This document shows positions 35,106 through 42,998 of a stretch of 44,435 nt of DNA, piece after piece (position 1 is the stretch's first letter; every line of letters begins with the position of its first letter). Source of the stretch: Atribacterota bacterium (GTDB lineage Bacteria; Atribacterota; Phoenicimicrobiia; Phoenicimicrobiales; Stramentimicrobiaceae). Position numbers and translations under genes: made by a program. The notes beneath the pieces are model-generated. The model was not told where the DNA came from and ran no database searches. It saw only the letters and a list, made by a program, of their open reading frames with translations. The stretch is taken from NCBI GenBank assembly GCA_028703475.1, contig JAQVMU010000001.1, positions 1-44,435 on the forward strand, read 5' to 3'.

Positions 35106-38100
35106 TTATTCACTACCCTCAAACCACACCCTGCTATAATTTAATACATTCTTTATTTCACTAATAATTTTTTCGTTGTATTCTATCCTATCATCAGTTT
35201 GCTGGCGATAAATTTTTTGTGGTGATTTGAAGTGAATAATGACATTGTTTTGACCAGGATATTTTTTAAATATTTTTTTCAGGTCTTTCAAACTTTGTTT
35301 ATCTATATGATTAATATCTGCCTCGATATGTAAAAGGTGCTTATTACTCTTTCTGCTATTATTTTTACGTCTTTTTTTTATCTTATATTCATTGATAGGT
35401 GTAATTGATTCAGCCAGTAGTTTTACATTAAACTCTGCTGCATCAAGGCGGCCTTCAACTATTATTATATTCTCCTCACTGAGCGCCTCTTTGTAATCTT
35501 CGTATGTTTTTGGGAATACTATTACATCAACAGTACCGTCTAAATCCTCTAAAACAAAAAGAGCCATCATATTGCCGTTTTTAGTTGTTTTTTTGCGCAA
35601 AGAAGTAATTATACCACCAAGAACCAGTTTACTCTTATCTGCAAATTGGTTTAATTGTGCAGAATTGCCAGAAACCGCTTGTTTTAGCTTCTCCTGGTAA
35701 TCTTCCAGTGGATGGTGTGATAGATAGAAACCAAGTGTTTCTTTCTCCATTGTTAATAAATCCTTATCTGAAAATTCGTCAATATCCGGCAATGGTATAT
35801 CATCTGTCTGTTGAGATTGAGAATTTTCAGACATTAAAGAAAAAAGATTGGTCTGACCATTTCTCTTGTCTTTCTGCATCTCATTCCCTAAATTGATGGC
35901 TTTTTCCAAAATTGATAATAATTGGGCTCTTTTGGATTTAGTGGAATCAAATGCACCGCATTTTATCAGACTTTCAATGACCCTGCGATTCATAGTTTTG
36001 AAATCCACCCTGCGGCAAAAATCAACAAGGGAGGTAAAATGACCATTTGCTTTTCTTTCTTCTATAATATTTTCAATAGCTGCTCTTCCTACATTTTTTA
36101 CTGCAGCAAGGCCAAATCGGATTGCATCTTTGTCAACAACTGTGAAGTCAATCAGGCTTTCATTGATATCCGGTGGTAATATCTTAAGTCCCATATTCTG
36201 ACATTCTTTTATATACTTTACTACTTTATCAGTATTTTGCATAATACTTGTTAGTAGTGCAGCCATAAACTCAACAGGGTAGTGTGCCTTTAGATAAGCG
36301 GTCTGGTATGATATAAATGCATATGATACGCTATGCGATTTGTTAAAACCATATCCGGCAAAATATGCAATAAGATCAAATATTTCACTTGCAGTCTGTC
36401 TTTCAATTTCATTTTTTACAGCTCCCTCTATAAACAGCTGCTGTTGTTTTTTCATTACCTCTTTTTTCTTTTTGCCCATGGCTTTTCTCAAAATATCTGC
36501 CTGTCCAAGGGAAAAACCTGCTAATTGGCTGGCAATCTGCATTACCTGTTCCTGGTATACAATAACACCATATGTATCACGTAAAATAGGTTCTAAACTG
36601 GGATGTATGTACTTTATTTCAGAATTTCCTTTTTTTCGGTCAATAAAATCATCAATCATATTACTGCCCAGGGGACCCGGCCTGAATAAGGCTATAAGGG
36701 CTGTTATATCCTCTATATTCCTGGGTTCTAACCGCTTGACCAGATCAATCATGCCTGAACTTTCTAATTGAAACAATCCACAGCATTCCCCTCTGGATAA
36801 TAATTGATACACTTTTTCATCATTGAGTGGAATATTTTCAATATCAATATTTTCTCCACGTGTTTTCCGGATAATCTTTAGGGTGTTATTGATTACTGAA
36901 AGAGTTCTCAAACCCAGAAAATCCATTTTTAATAATCCTAATGATTCCAGTACATCAGCTGCATATTGTGTCGATATTTCGCCATCAGATGTTAGTTGCA
37001 GGGGAACAAAATTGGTAAGTGACTCTTTAGACAGTACTACACCGGCAGCATGGGTTGAAGCATGTCGGGATAATCCTTCCAATTTTGATGATATCTCGAT
37101 CATTTTATTTATATTAGCATCATTTGCCATTATATTTTTTAATTCAGGTTCCAGCTTCAATGCTTTTTCAATGGTCATTTTGGGATCCATGGGCACTAAT
37201 TTGGCAATTTTGTCCACCTGTCCATAAGGTATACCCAGAGCCCTGCCAACATCCCGAATTGCTGCCCGGGCAGCCATAGTACCAAAAGTAATTATTTGAG
37301 ATACTTTATCTCTTCCATATTTCTTACTGACATATTCAATAACATCCCCTCTTTCTTCATAACTGAAATCAATATCGAAATCCGGCATGCTGATTCTTTC
37401 AGGGTTCAGGAATCTTTCAAAAAGTAAATTATAATCCAGGGGATTTATGCTGGTAATGTTGAGACAATAAGCTATCAGACTTCCTGCTGCAGACCCTCTT
37501 CCAGGACCTACCATAACATGATTATTTTTTGCATAATTAACAAAATCCCATACAATAAGAAAATATGTGGCAAAACCCATCTTTTTAATAACTGATAATT
37601 CATAATCCAGTCTTTCTCTGATTTCCTTATTTAATTCCTTGAATTTAGTCTTTGCACCTTCGTAACAAAGCTGTCGTAAATAATCATTATCTGTAAGCTT
37701 TTCGGGTAAATCAAAATCAGGTAGATGGGCATTACGAAATTCAATTTCCAGATTACATTTTTCGGCTATTTTTAAAGTATTGCTTAATGCTTCGGGAACA
37801 TCAATAAAATGCTGTTGCATTTCTTCAGGGGTATTAAAATAGAATTCATCAGTACTTAATTTCATTCTATTCGGATCATCAAGGTTGGTTGCTGTCTGAA
37901 TACATAACAGTACATCATGGGCTTCCCTGTCTTCTCTATTTATGTAATGTACATCATTTGTTGCAACTAAAGGTATTTCTAACAGACGTCCCAATTTAAT
38001 CAGCTCTTCGTTCACTTTGATCTGTTCCGGCATAGTATTATTCTGTATTTCCAAATAAAAATCATCCTTACCGAATATCTGCTGATAGGAAACTGCCAGT

Positions 38101-38579
38101 TCCCTGGCTTCGGTAAAATTATTCTGCAGAATCATTCGGGGAACCTCTCCTTTTAGGCAGGCAGATAACCCAATTAAACCCTTACTGTATTTTTTTAAAA
38201 TATCTTTATCTATTCTCGGTTTATAATAGAATCCTTCTAAAAAAGACTTTGTTACCAACTGGAGGAGGTTCTGGTAACCCTCTTTATTCTTAACCAGAAG
38301 TATTAAATGGCTGGGTGATTCTTTTTTTCCATTTGATTTATCTTTCCTGCTCTTAGGGGCAACATACACTTCACAACCAATTATTGGTTTAATTTTATTA
38401 GCTACTGCTTCTTTGTAAAAATTTATCACACCATACATTACTCCATGATCAGTTAAAGCTAATGCTGGCATGTTATTCTTTTTTGCCTTTGAAATCAGGT
38501 CTTTTATCCTGCATGCCCCGTCAAGAAGGCTATATTCAGAATGTACATGAAGATGGACAAAATTTATCTTTTCTGACAT
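35106..38579 (-). CDS. dnaE: DNA polymerase III alpha subunit (DnaE1 type)
   Basis: Replicative polymerase. The N-terminal PHP domain (HLHVHSEYSLLDGA, LTDHG, GCEVYVAP, LSACLKGEV, ATNDVHY) appears to keep its metal ligands, so it may proofread. The polymerase core has the catalytic PDFDIDFS and the GPGRGSAAGSL fingers/palm element. A tandem HhH region and a C-terminal OB fold (LVLGGIITSLRKK..GNMMALFVLEDLDG) follow. At 1157 residues it is a standard DnaE1. The ATG is at 38579. A strong intrinsic terminator ends 24 bp upstream of that ATG, leaving no room for a promoter in between. Confidence 0.97.
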   Translation of the reverse strand: MSEKINFVHLHVHSEYSLLDGACRIKDLISKAKKNNMPALALTDHGVMYGVINFYKEAVANKIKPIIGCEVYVAPKSRKDKSNGKKESPSHLILLVKNKEGYQNLLQLVTKSFLEGFYYKPRIDKDILKKYSKGLIGLSACLKGEVPRMILQNNFTEARELAVSYQQIFGKDDFYLEIQNNTMPEQIKVNEELIKLGRLLEIPLVATNDVHYINREDREAHDVLLCIQTATNLDDPNRMKLSTDEFYFNTPEEMQQHFIDVPEALSNTLKIAEKCNLEIEFRNAHLPDFDLPEKLTDNDYLRQLCYEGAKTKFKELNKEIRERLDYELSVIKKMGFATYFLIVWDFVNYAKNNHVMVGPGRGSAAGSLIAYCLNITSINPLDYNLLFERFLNPERISMPDFDIDFSYEERGDVIEYVSKKYGRDKVSQIITFGTMAARAAIRDVGRALGIPYGQVDKIAKLVPMDPKMTIEKALKLEPELKNIMANDANINKMIEISSKLEGLSRHASTHAAGVVLSKESLTNFVPLQLTSDGEISTQYAADVLESLGLLKMDFLGLRTLSVINNTLKIIRKTRGENIDIENIPLNDEKVYQLLSRGECCGLFQLESSGMIDLVKRLEPRNIEDITALIALFRPGPLGSNMIDDFIDRKKGNSEIKYIHPSLEPILRDTYGVIVYQEQVMQIASQLAGFSLGQADILRKAMGKKKKEVMKKQQQLFIEGAVKNEIERQTASEIFDLIAYFAGYGFNKSHSVSYAFISYQTAYLKAHYPVEFMAALLTSIMQNTDKVVKYIKECQNMGLKILPPDINESLIDFTVVDKDAIRFGLAAVKNVGRAAIENIIEERKANGHFTSLVDFCRRVDFKTMNRRVIESLIKCGAFDSTKSKRAQLLSILEKAINLGNEMQKDKRNGQTNLFSLMSENSQSQQTDDIPLPDIDEFSDKDLLTMEKETLGFYLSHHPLEDYQEKLKQAVSGNSAQLNQFADKSKLVLGGIITSLRKKTTKNGNMMALFVLEDLDGTVDVIVFPKTYEDYKEALSEENIIIVEGRLDAAEFNVKLLAESITPINEYKIKKRRKNNSRKSNKHLLHIEADINHIDKQSLKDLKKIFKKYPGQNNVIIHFKSPQKIYRQQTDDRIEYNEKIISEIKNVLNYSRVWFEGSE

Positions 38580-38603
38580 ATTTAAACACTCTCTTAAATT
38601 TCT

Positions 38604-38633
38604 AAAAAAATGGAAAGCCTGGCTGGCTTCCCA
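38604..38633 (-). terminator. Rho-independent terminator after the phosphofructokinase gene
   Basis: On the minus strand TGGGAAGCC and GGCTTTCCA form a 9-bp stem (one G-U pair) with an AGCCA loop, followed by seven T residues (38610-38604). It lies about 95 bp past the phosphofructokinase stop and only 24 bp before the dnaE ATG. Confidence 0.85.
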
Positions 38634-38729
38634 TTAATTATTTCTCTATATTAATACTATCACAAATTTTTCTTAATTTTCTATTATGATTAAAAATATT
38701 TGAATTTTCTAAAAGATTTTTAATCCGGA

Positions 38730-39761
38730 TTACTTGAAGAAAATCTTTGCGAAATCAATCCATTCCTGGTTAACTGTTTTAATCTCTTTTGTCGCTTCTT
38801 CCAGAGGAGTGGCAACTATTTGATTTCCCTTCATAGCTGCAAGCTTTCCAAATTCCTGTTGTTCGATTAACTCAACTGCCTTTACACCGGTGCGCAGACC
38901 CAGCATCCTGTCAAATACAGTAGGAATTCCTCCTCTTTGCATGTGTCCGATCACGGCATGTCTTGTTTCTATACCGGTTTTTTCAGTAATTATATCCCCT
39001 AATGATTGCCCGATTTCTCTCTTTTTTAGTATCATATGACCAAATTGGTCTAACTCTTCTTCTCCCATACCAACTCCTGGCAATTCTACTCCTTCCGAGA
39101 CAACAACTAAGGCATATTTTTTCCGGGAATATACTCTTTGCAGTTGCTTGCACATTCCTTCTATGTCCGGGGTTTCTTCCGGTATCAAAATCCAGTCTGC
39201 ACCGGAGGAAAGACCCGTATAAAGAGCTACCCAGCCGGCATGTCTTCCCATTACTTCCAGTATCATTACACGATGATGGGATCTACCTGTATCTTCCAGA
39301 CTTTTCATGGCTTCTACTGCCCTGGTAACTGAGCTGTCAAAGCCAAAGGTAAAATCTGTATCAGATAAGTCATTATCCATTGTTTTGGGGGCACCAACCA
39401 CATTTACCTGATGTTCATGGTATAACTTACTGGCAACACCCAGAGTATCTTCTCCTCCCATTGCTAATATAGCATCCAAACCATAATTATTTATTGTATT
39501 TAATACTCTCTGTACACCGCCTTCAATTTTAAATGGATTAGTCCGGGAGGTTCCCAGGAAAGTTCCTGCTTTATCAATTAATTCCTCTGCATCCTGTAAA
39601 TGAATTTTAAAAAGGTTTCCATCAATTAATCCTCTCCAGCCATCCCTGATGCCAAAAACTTCATAATTATAATCATGGGCTCTATAAACAGCACCGCGAA
39701 TAGCCGGATTTAATCCACAACAATCTCCTCCACCAGTTAAAATTCCTATTCTTTTTGACAT
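38730..39761 (-). CDS. 6-phosphofructokinase with PPi-type residues
   Basis: Phosphorylates fructose-6-phosphate. It shows TGGGDCCGLN, GWRGL, the substrate loop PKTMDNDL and MGRHAGWVAL. In PFK phylogeny, Gly at the positions equal to E. coli 104 and 124 indicates ATP use, while Asp and Lys indicate pyrophosphate. Here they are D105 (GGEDT) and K126 (APKTMDND), so a PPi-dependent enzyme is the better prediction. Length is 343 residues, similar to group III enzymes. The ATG has GGGAGGAA upstream. It follows fba by 52 bp and ends at a clear terminator. Confidence 0.9.
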   Translation of the reverse strand: MSKRIGILTGGGDCCGLNPAIRGAVYRAHDYNYEVFGIRDGWRGLIDGNLFKIHLQDAEELIDKAGTFLGTSRTNPFKIEGGVQRVLNTINNYGLDAILAMGGEDTLGVASKLYHEHQVNVVGAPKTMDNDLSDTDFTFGFDSSVTRAVEAMKSLEDTGRSHHRVMILEVMGRHAGWVALYTGLSSGADWILIPEETPDIEGMCKQLQRVYSRKKYALVVVSEGVELPGVGMGEEELDQFGHMILKKREIGQSLGDIITEKTGIETRHAVIGHMQRGGIPTVFDRMLGLRTGVKAVELIEQQEFGKLAAMKGNQIVATPLEEATKEIKTVNQEWIDFAKIFFK

Positions 39762-39813
39762 AAGTAATTCCTCCCAAAAATGTATATTATATTTTTTTAT
39801 GATTTAACATTAT

Positions 39814-40680
39814 TTATGCCTTATTGTTTGAACCTAATACTCTGATACGCCCTCTTATAACCTCTTTTGCAGCTTCTTTTGCAGGTGCCAGCATTTTTCG
39901 GGGATCTATCTCTTCAGGGTTTTTTTCAAGAAAATCATTTGCGGCTTTAGTAAAAGCCATACGAATTCGGGTATCAATGTTTATTTTAGTTATACCTGCA
40001 GCTATTCCTTTTCTTATTTCTTCATCACATGCCCCGGATGCTCCGTGCAAAACCAAAGGTACTCCTGTTAAATCTCGTATCTTTTCTATTCTTGGTATAT
40101 CCAACTGTGCTATTGGTTCCTTACATCCATGAATTGTTCCCACTGCGGCAGCCAATGAATCAATTTTAGTCATTTTGACAAATCTTTCAGCCTCTTCCGG
40201 ATCAGCCATATATTCCTTTATTTTTTCAAGAGCTACACCAGGCTCATCGCTGGAATCCATCTTCCCGATTTGACCGATTTCGGCTTCTACCGGTACATCG
40301 CAAACATGAGCCATTTCAACTACTTTTTTGGTCATTGCCACATTTTCATCAAAGGGAAGCTTGGATCCATCAAACATCAATGAAGTAAAGCCAGCTCTCA
40401 AACAAAGAATATTCTGATTATAATCAGTTCCATGGTCTAAGTGTAACACAACCGGTATAGTTGCCCTTTCCGCCATTGACCTGACCATACTGACAATCAT
40501 GTCCAGGCCGGCATATTGAATTGCTCCCTGGGAAGCCTGGACTATAACCGGGGATTTTTCCTCTTCTGCCGTTTCAATGATAGCTTGAACAATCTCCATA
40601 TTGTTTGCATTAAATGCTCCGACAGCATACTGTCTTTTTTGTGCGTCAATTAACATCTCTTTACTGGTTACTAATGGCAT
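39814..40680 (-). CDS. fba: Fructose-bisphosphate aldolase, class II
   Basis: Cleaves fructose-1,6-bisphosphate to the two triose phosphates; zinc-dependent. The metal motif HLDHG (80-84) includes ligand H83 and the catalytic D82. Further family segments are PVEAEIGQIG, LVLHGASG and GITKINIDT. Length is 288 residues. The ATG at 40680 has GAGAGGAGA upstream. It is the first gene of the fba-pfk operon, driven by the promoter at 40773-40801. Tagatose-bisphosphate aldolase is a close relative, but the partner gene favours a glycolytic role. Confidence 0.95.
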   Translation of the reverse strand: MPLVTSKEMLIDAQKRQYAVGAFNANNMEIVQAIIETAEEEKSPVIVQASQGAIQYAGLDMIVSMVRSMAERATIPVVLHLDHGTDYNQNILCLRAGFTSLMFDGSKLPFDENVAMTKKVVEMAHVCDVPVEAEIGQIGKMDSSDEPGVALEKIKEYMADPEEAERFVKMTKIDSLAAAVGTIHGCKEPIAQLDIPRIEKIRDLTGVPLVLHGASGACDEEIRKGIAAGITKINIDTRIRMAFTKAANDFLEKNPEEIDPRKMLAPAKEAAKEVIRGRIRVLGSNNKA

Positions 40681-40772
40681 TCTATTCTCCTCTCAATATT
40701 TTAGAAATTCCAGTTTTAATTATTTTTTTTATTGATTAATATCAGATTGATAAAAATTCTCAATGTTTTTTT

Positions 40773-40801
40773 ATTATATAGCTGTTGTAATCTTATTGCA
40801 A
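40773..40801 (-). promoter_or_regulatory. Promoter of the fba-pfk operon
   Basis: On the minus strand TTGCAA, a 17-bp spacer and TATAAT. The expected start near 40766 gives a leader of about 86 nt before fba. Confidence 0.7.
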
Positions 40802-40877
40802 ACATAAAAAATCTTTAATGTCTAAATAGTCATATGTATAGGAGGTGTCTGCGAGTATAATTATATAATATTCGGCA

Positions 40878-40944
40878 AATAAAACAGGTAAATATATTTG
40901 AGTAAAAGTTTATTTGGTGTTATATTCAAAAAAGCCTGTTTATT
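40878..40944. promoter_or_regulatory. Inverted repeat flanking the hflK promoter
   Basis: AATAAAACAGG (40878-40888) and CCTGTTTATT (40935-40944) are complementary apart from one extra A. They bracket the TTGAGT/TATATT promoter almost symmetrically. They could be paired operator half-sites; chance cannot be excluded. Confidence 0.35.
40898..40926 (+). promoter_or_regulatory. Promoter of hflK-hflC
   Basis: TTGAGT (40898-40903), a 17-bp spacer and TATATT (40921-40926). The expected start is near 40933, about 58 nt before the hflK ATG. Confidence 0.65.
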
Positions 40945-40990
40945 ATTAAAAATAGACTATGGGCTTAAATAAAAAAGAAAGGAGATAAAT

Positions 40991-42001
40991 ATGCCAGAAT
41001 TTGGAAATGAAAATAACCCTGATAAATTTGCTAATATAACAGAAAAGATATCAAAGATACAAATTGGAAAAGGTATAATTAAAATATTATTCCTGCTCAT
41101 TCTTATTATTTATCTTGCCAGCGGTATTTATATTGTTCAGCCAAATGAACAGGGTGTAATAAAGCGCTTTGGAAAATTTGCAAGAATTGACAGTCCTGGA
41201 TTGCATTATCATCTTCCCTACCCTTTTGAATCAGCCCTGACCCCCTCTGTTACTGAGGTAAAGCGTATTGAAATTGGCTTTAGAACTGTTCGGGGAGGTT
41301 ACGTAGAAGTATCCGAGGAGGCATTAATGCTAACCGGTGATGAGAATATTGTCAGTGCAGAGTCAATAGTCCAGTACAGGATAAAAAATGCTGCTGATTA
41401 TCTCTTCAATATCATTGAACCGGAACAAACGGTTAGGAATGCTGCTGAAGCAGCATTACGACAGGTCATTGGGGAACGAAAAATTGATGATGCTTTAACT
41501 GAGGGAAAGTATGAAATACAGGAAGAGTCAAAGGTATTAATTCAAGAACTGCTTGATTCCTATGAATCAGGGATTGTAGTTATTGCAGTACAGCTTCAGG
41601 ATGTAAATCCTCCTGAGGAGGTTTCGTCAGCTTTTAAAGATGTGGCCAGTGCAAAAGAAGATAAAAGCAAATTCATCAATCAGGCTGAAGGCTATCGGAA
41701 TGACATAATTCCAAATGCCAGAGGTGAAGCTGCTAAGATTATCAAAGAAGCCGAGGGTTACAAAGTTGAGAGAATAAGAAAAGCTGAAGGAGATGTTGCT
41801 AAATTTAATCAGGTTCTGACTGAATACCAAAATGGAAAGGATGTAACAAAATATCGTCTGTATATTGAGACTATGGAATTAATACTGCCTAAGATGAAAA
41901 AATACATCATGGAAACGAATAATGATACTGACTTGCTGAAATTTTTACCTCTGAGTGATTCATTTATGCCAGAAATCCTCGGAAAGGAGGCTACCAAATA
42001 A
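40991..42001 (+). CDS. hflK: HflK-like SPFH/prohibitin membrane protein
   Basis: Membrane-anchored SPFH-domain subunit that in E. coli forms a complex with HflC around the FtsH protease. A single N-terminal transmembrane segment (28-48) is followed by the Band 7 start VQPNEQGVIKRFGKFARIDSPGLHYHLP and a long helical region with ARGEAAKIIKEAEGYKVERIRKAEG repeats (about 230-265). Length is 336 residues. The ATG at 40991 has GGAGAT upstream. Its stop overlaps the hflC start (TAATG), so the pair is translationally coupled. No ftsH gene is in the window. Confidence 0.93.
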   Translation: MPEFGNENNPDKFANITEKISKIQIGKGIIKILFLLILIIYLASGIYIVQPNEQGVIKRFGKFARIDSPGLHYHLPYPFESALTPSVTEVKRIEIGFRTVRGGYVEVSEEALMLTGDENIVSAESIVQYRIKNAADYLFNIIEPEQTVRNAAEAALRQVIGERKIDDALTEGKYEIQEESKVLIQELLDSYESGIVVIAVQLQDVNPPEEVSSAFKDVASAKEDKSKFINQAEGYRNDIIPNARGEAAKIIKEAEGYKVERIRKAEGDVAKFNQVLTEYQNGKDVTKYRLYIETMELILPKMKKYIMETNNDTDLLKFLPLSDSFMPEILGKEATK

Positions 42002-42858
42002 TGAGAAAAAGTTTATTAATAATTATTTTAGTATTAGTTATCATAGTTGCAAATTTTTCCTTCTTTATTGTTGATGAAACCAAGCAGGCTATAATTCTGC
42101 AATTCGGCAAGCCTATAAAAGCAATTCAGCAAGCCGGTCTATATATGAAAATACCTTTTATTCAAAATGTAGTATTGTTTGAAGGAAGACTGCTTATCTA
42201 TGATGCCCAGCCGACAGAGATTATTACCCGGGATAAGAAAACTTTAATTTTAGACAATTATGCCAGATGGAAAATTGAAGATCCTTTGCTTTTCCTGCAA
42301 ACTGTTAGAGATATTAATGGCGCACAGGCAAGACTGGATGACATTATTTACTCAGAATTGAGAGTAGATTTGGGAAAGTTTGATATGAGTGAAATTGTCT
42401 CTCAAAAAAGAACAGAAATTATGAAGACAGTAACTGAACGAAGTAATGAAAAATCAATAGAATATGGAATTAACATTATTGATGTAAGAATTAAAAGAGC
42501 GGATTTACCTCCTGAAAATGAGCAAAATATCTTTGCCAGAATGGAAGCTGAACGTGAAAGAATTGCCAAACAATATCGAGCAGAAGGTGAGGAAGAATCT
42601 GCAAAGATTATTGCAGAAACAGAGAGAGAAAAAACAGTTATTCTCGCTGAAGCATACAAGGAAGCGCAACAGTTAAGAGGTGAAGGAGAGGCAGAAGCAA
42701 TTCGAGTATATGCAGAAAGTTTTAATCAGGACCCGGAATTTTACAAATTCTACAGGTCATTGGAAGCATATTTAAATAGCTTTAATGAAAACACCACTAT
42801 TTTATTATCTCCTGATAATGAATATATAAAATATATTAATGATTTATCAGGTAATTAG
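42001..42858 (+). CDS. hflC: HflC-like SPFH/prohibitin membrane protein
   Basis: Partner of HflK. An N-terminal transmembrane segment (4-23) precedes the Band 7 domain (VDETKQAIILQFGKPIKAIQQAGLYMKIPF), the IKRADLPPENEQNIFARMEAERERIAKQYRAEGEEE stalk helix (about 165-205), and the conserved YRSLEAYLNSFNENTTILLSPDNEYIKYI end. Length is 285 residues. It begins one base inside the hflK stop. Transcription ends at the hairpin at 42877-42930, which is shared with the convergent fusion gene. Confidence 0.94.
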   Translation: MRKSLLIIILVLVIIVANFSFFIVDETKQAIILQFGKPIKAIQQAGLYMKIPFIQNVVLFEGRLLIYDAQPTEIITRDKKTLILDNYARWKIEDPLLFLQTVRDINGAQARLDDIIYSELRVDLGKFDMSEIVSQKRTEIMKTVTERSNEKSIEYGINIIDVRIKRADLPPENEQNIFARMEAERERIAKQYRAEGEEESAKIIAETEREKTVILAEAYKEAQQLRGEGEAEAIRVYAESFNQDPEFYKFYRSLEAYLNSFNENTTILLSPDNEYIKYINDLSGN

Positions 42859-42876
42859 AATTTTATAAAATAAACA

Positions 42877-42930
42877 AAAAGGGTCTTTTGTGTATTTATC
42901 TTACTGGATGATAACACAAAAGACCCTTTT
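42877..42930. terminator. Bidirectional terminator between hflC and the fusion gene
   Basis: A perfect 17-bp stem: AAAAGGGTCTTTTGTGT (42877-42893) against ACACAAAAGACCCTTTT (42914-42930), with a 20-nt loop. The A/T ends of the stem supply T-tracts on both strands. On the minus strand the T-run continues as TTTTTGTTTATTTTAT. Confidence 0.88.
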
Positions 42931-42998
42931 GAATTATTCAATATTACCGAAAGCTTCTAAAGCTAAACTTTGTGCAGATAAAAAAATATGATTATCGA

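Larger units (their letters stand above)
40681..40990. other. 310-bp divergent promoter region between fba and hflK
   Basis: It holds the minus-strand fba promoter (40773-40801) and the plus-strand hflK promoter (40898-40926), the latter flanked by an inverted repeat. The middle (40802-40897) shows no gene. Confidence 0.7.

Noticed and set aside
36340-36771. Plus-strand 143-codon frame inside dnaE
   Set aside because: It is an antisense shadow of the conserved DnaE polymerase domain and has no supporting ribosome binding site.
40843-40870. Possible small ORF after the GGAGGTG sequence upstream of hflK
   Set aside because: The candidate start follows the site without spacing and reaches a stop within eight codons.
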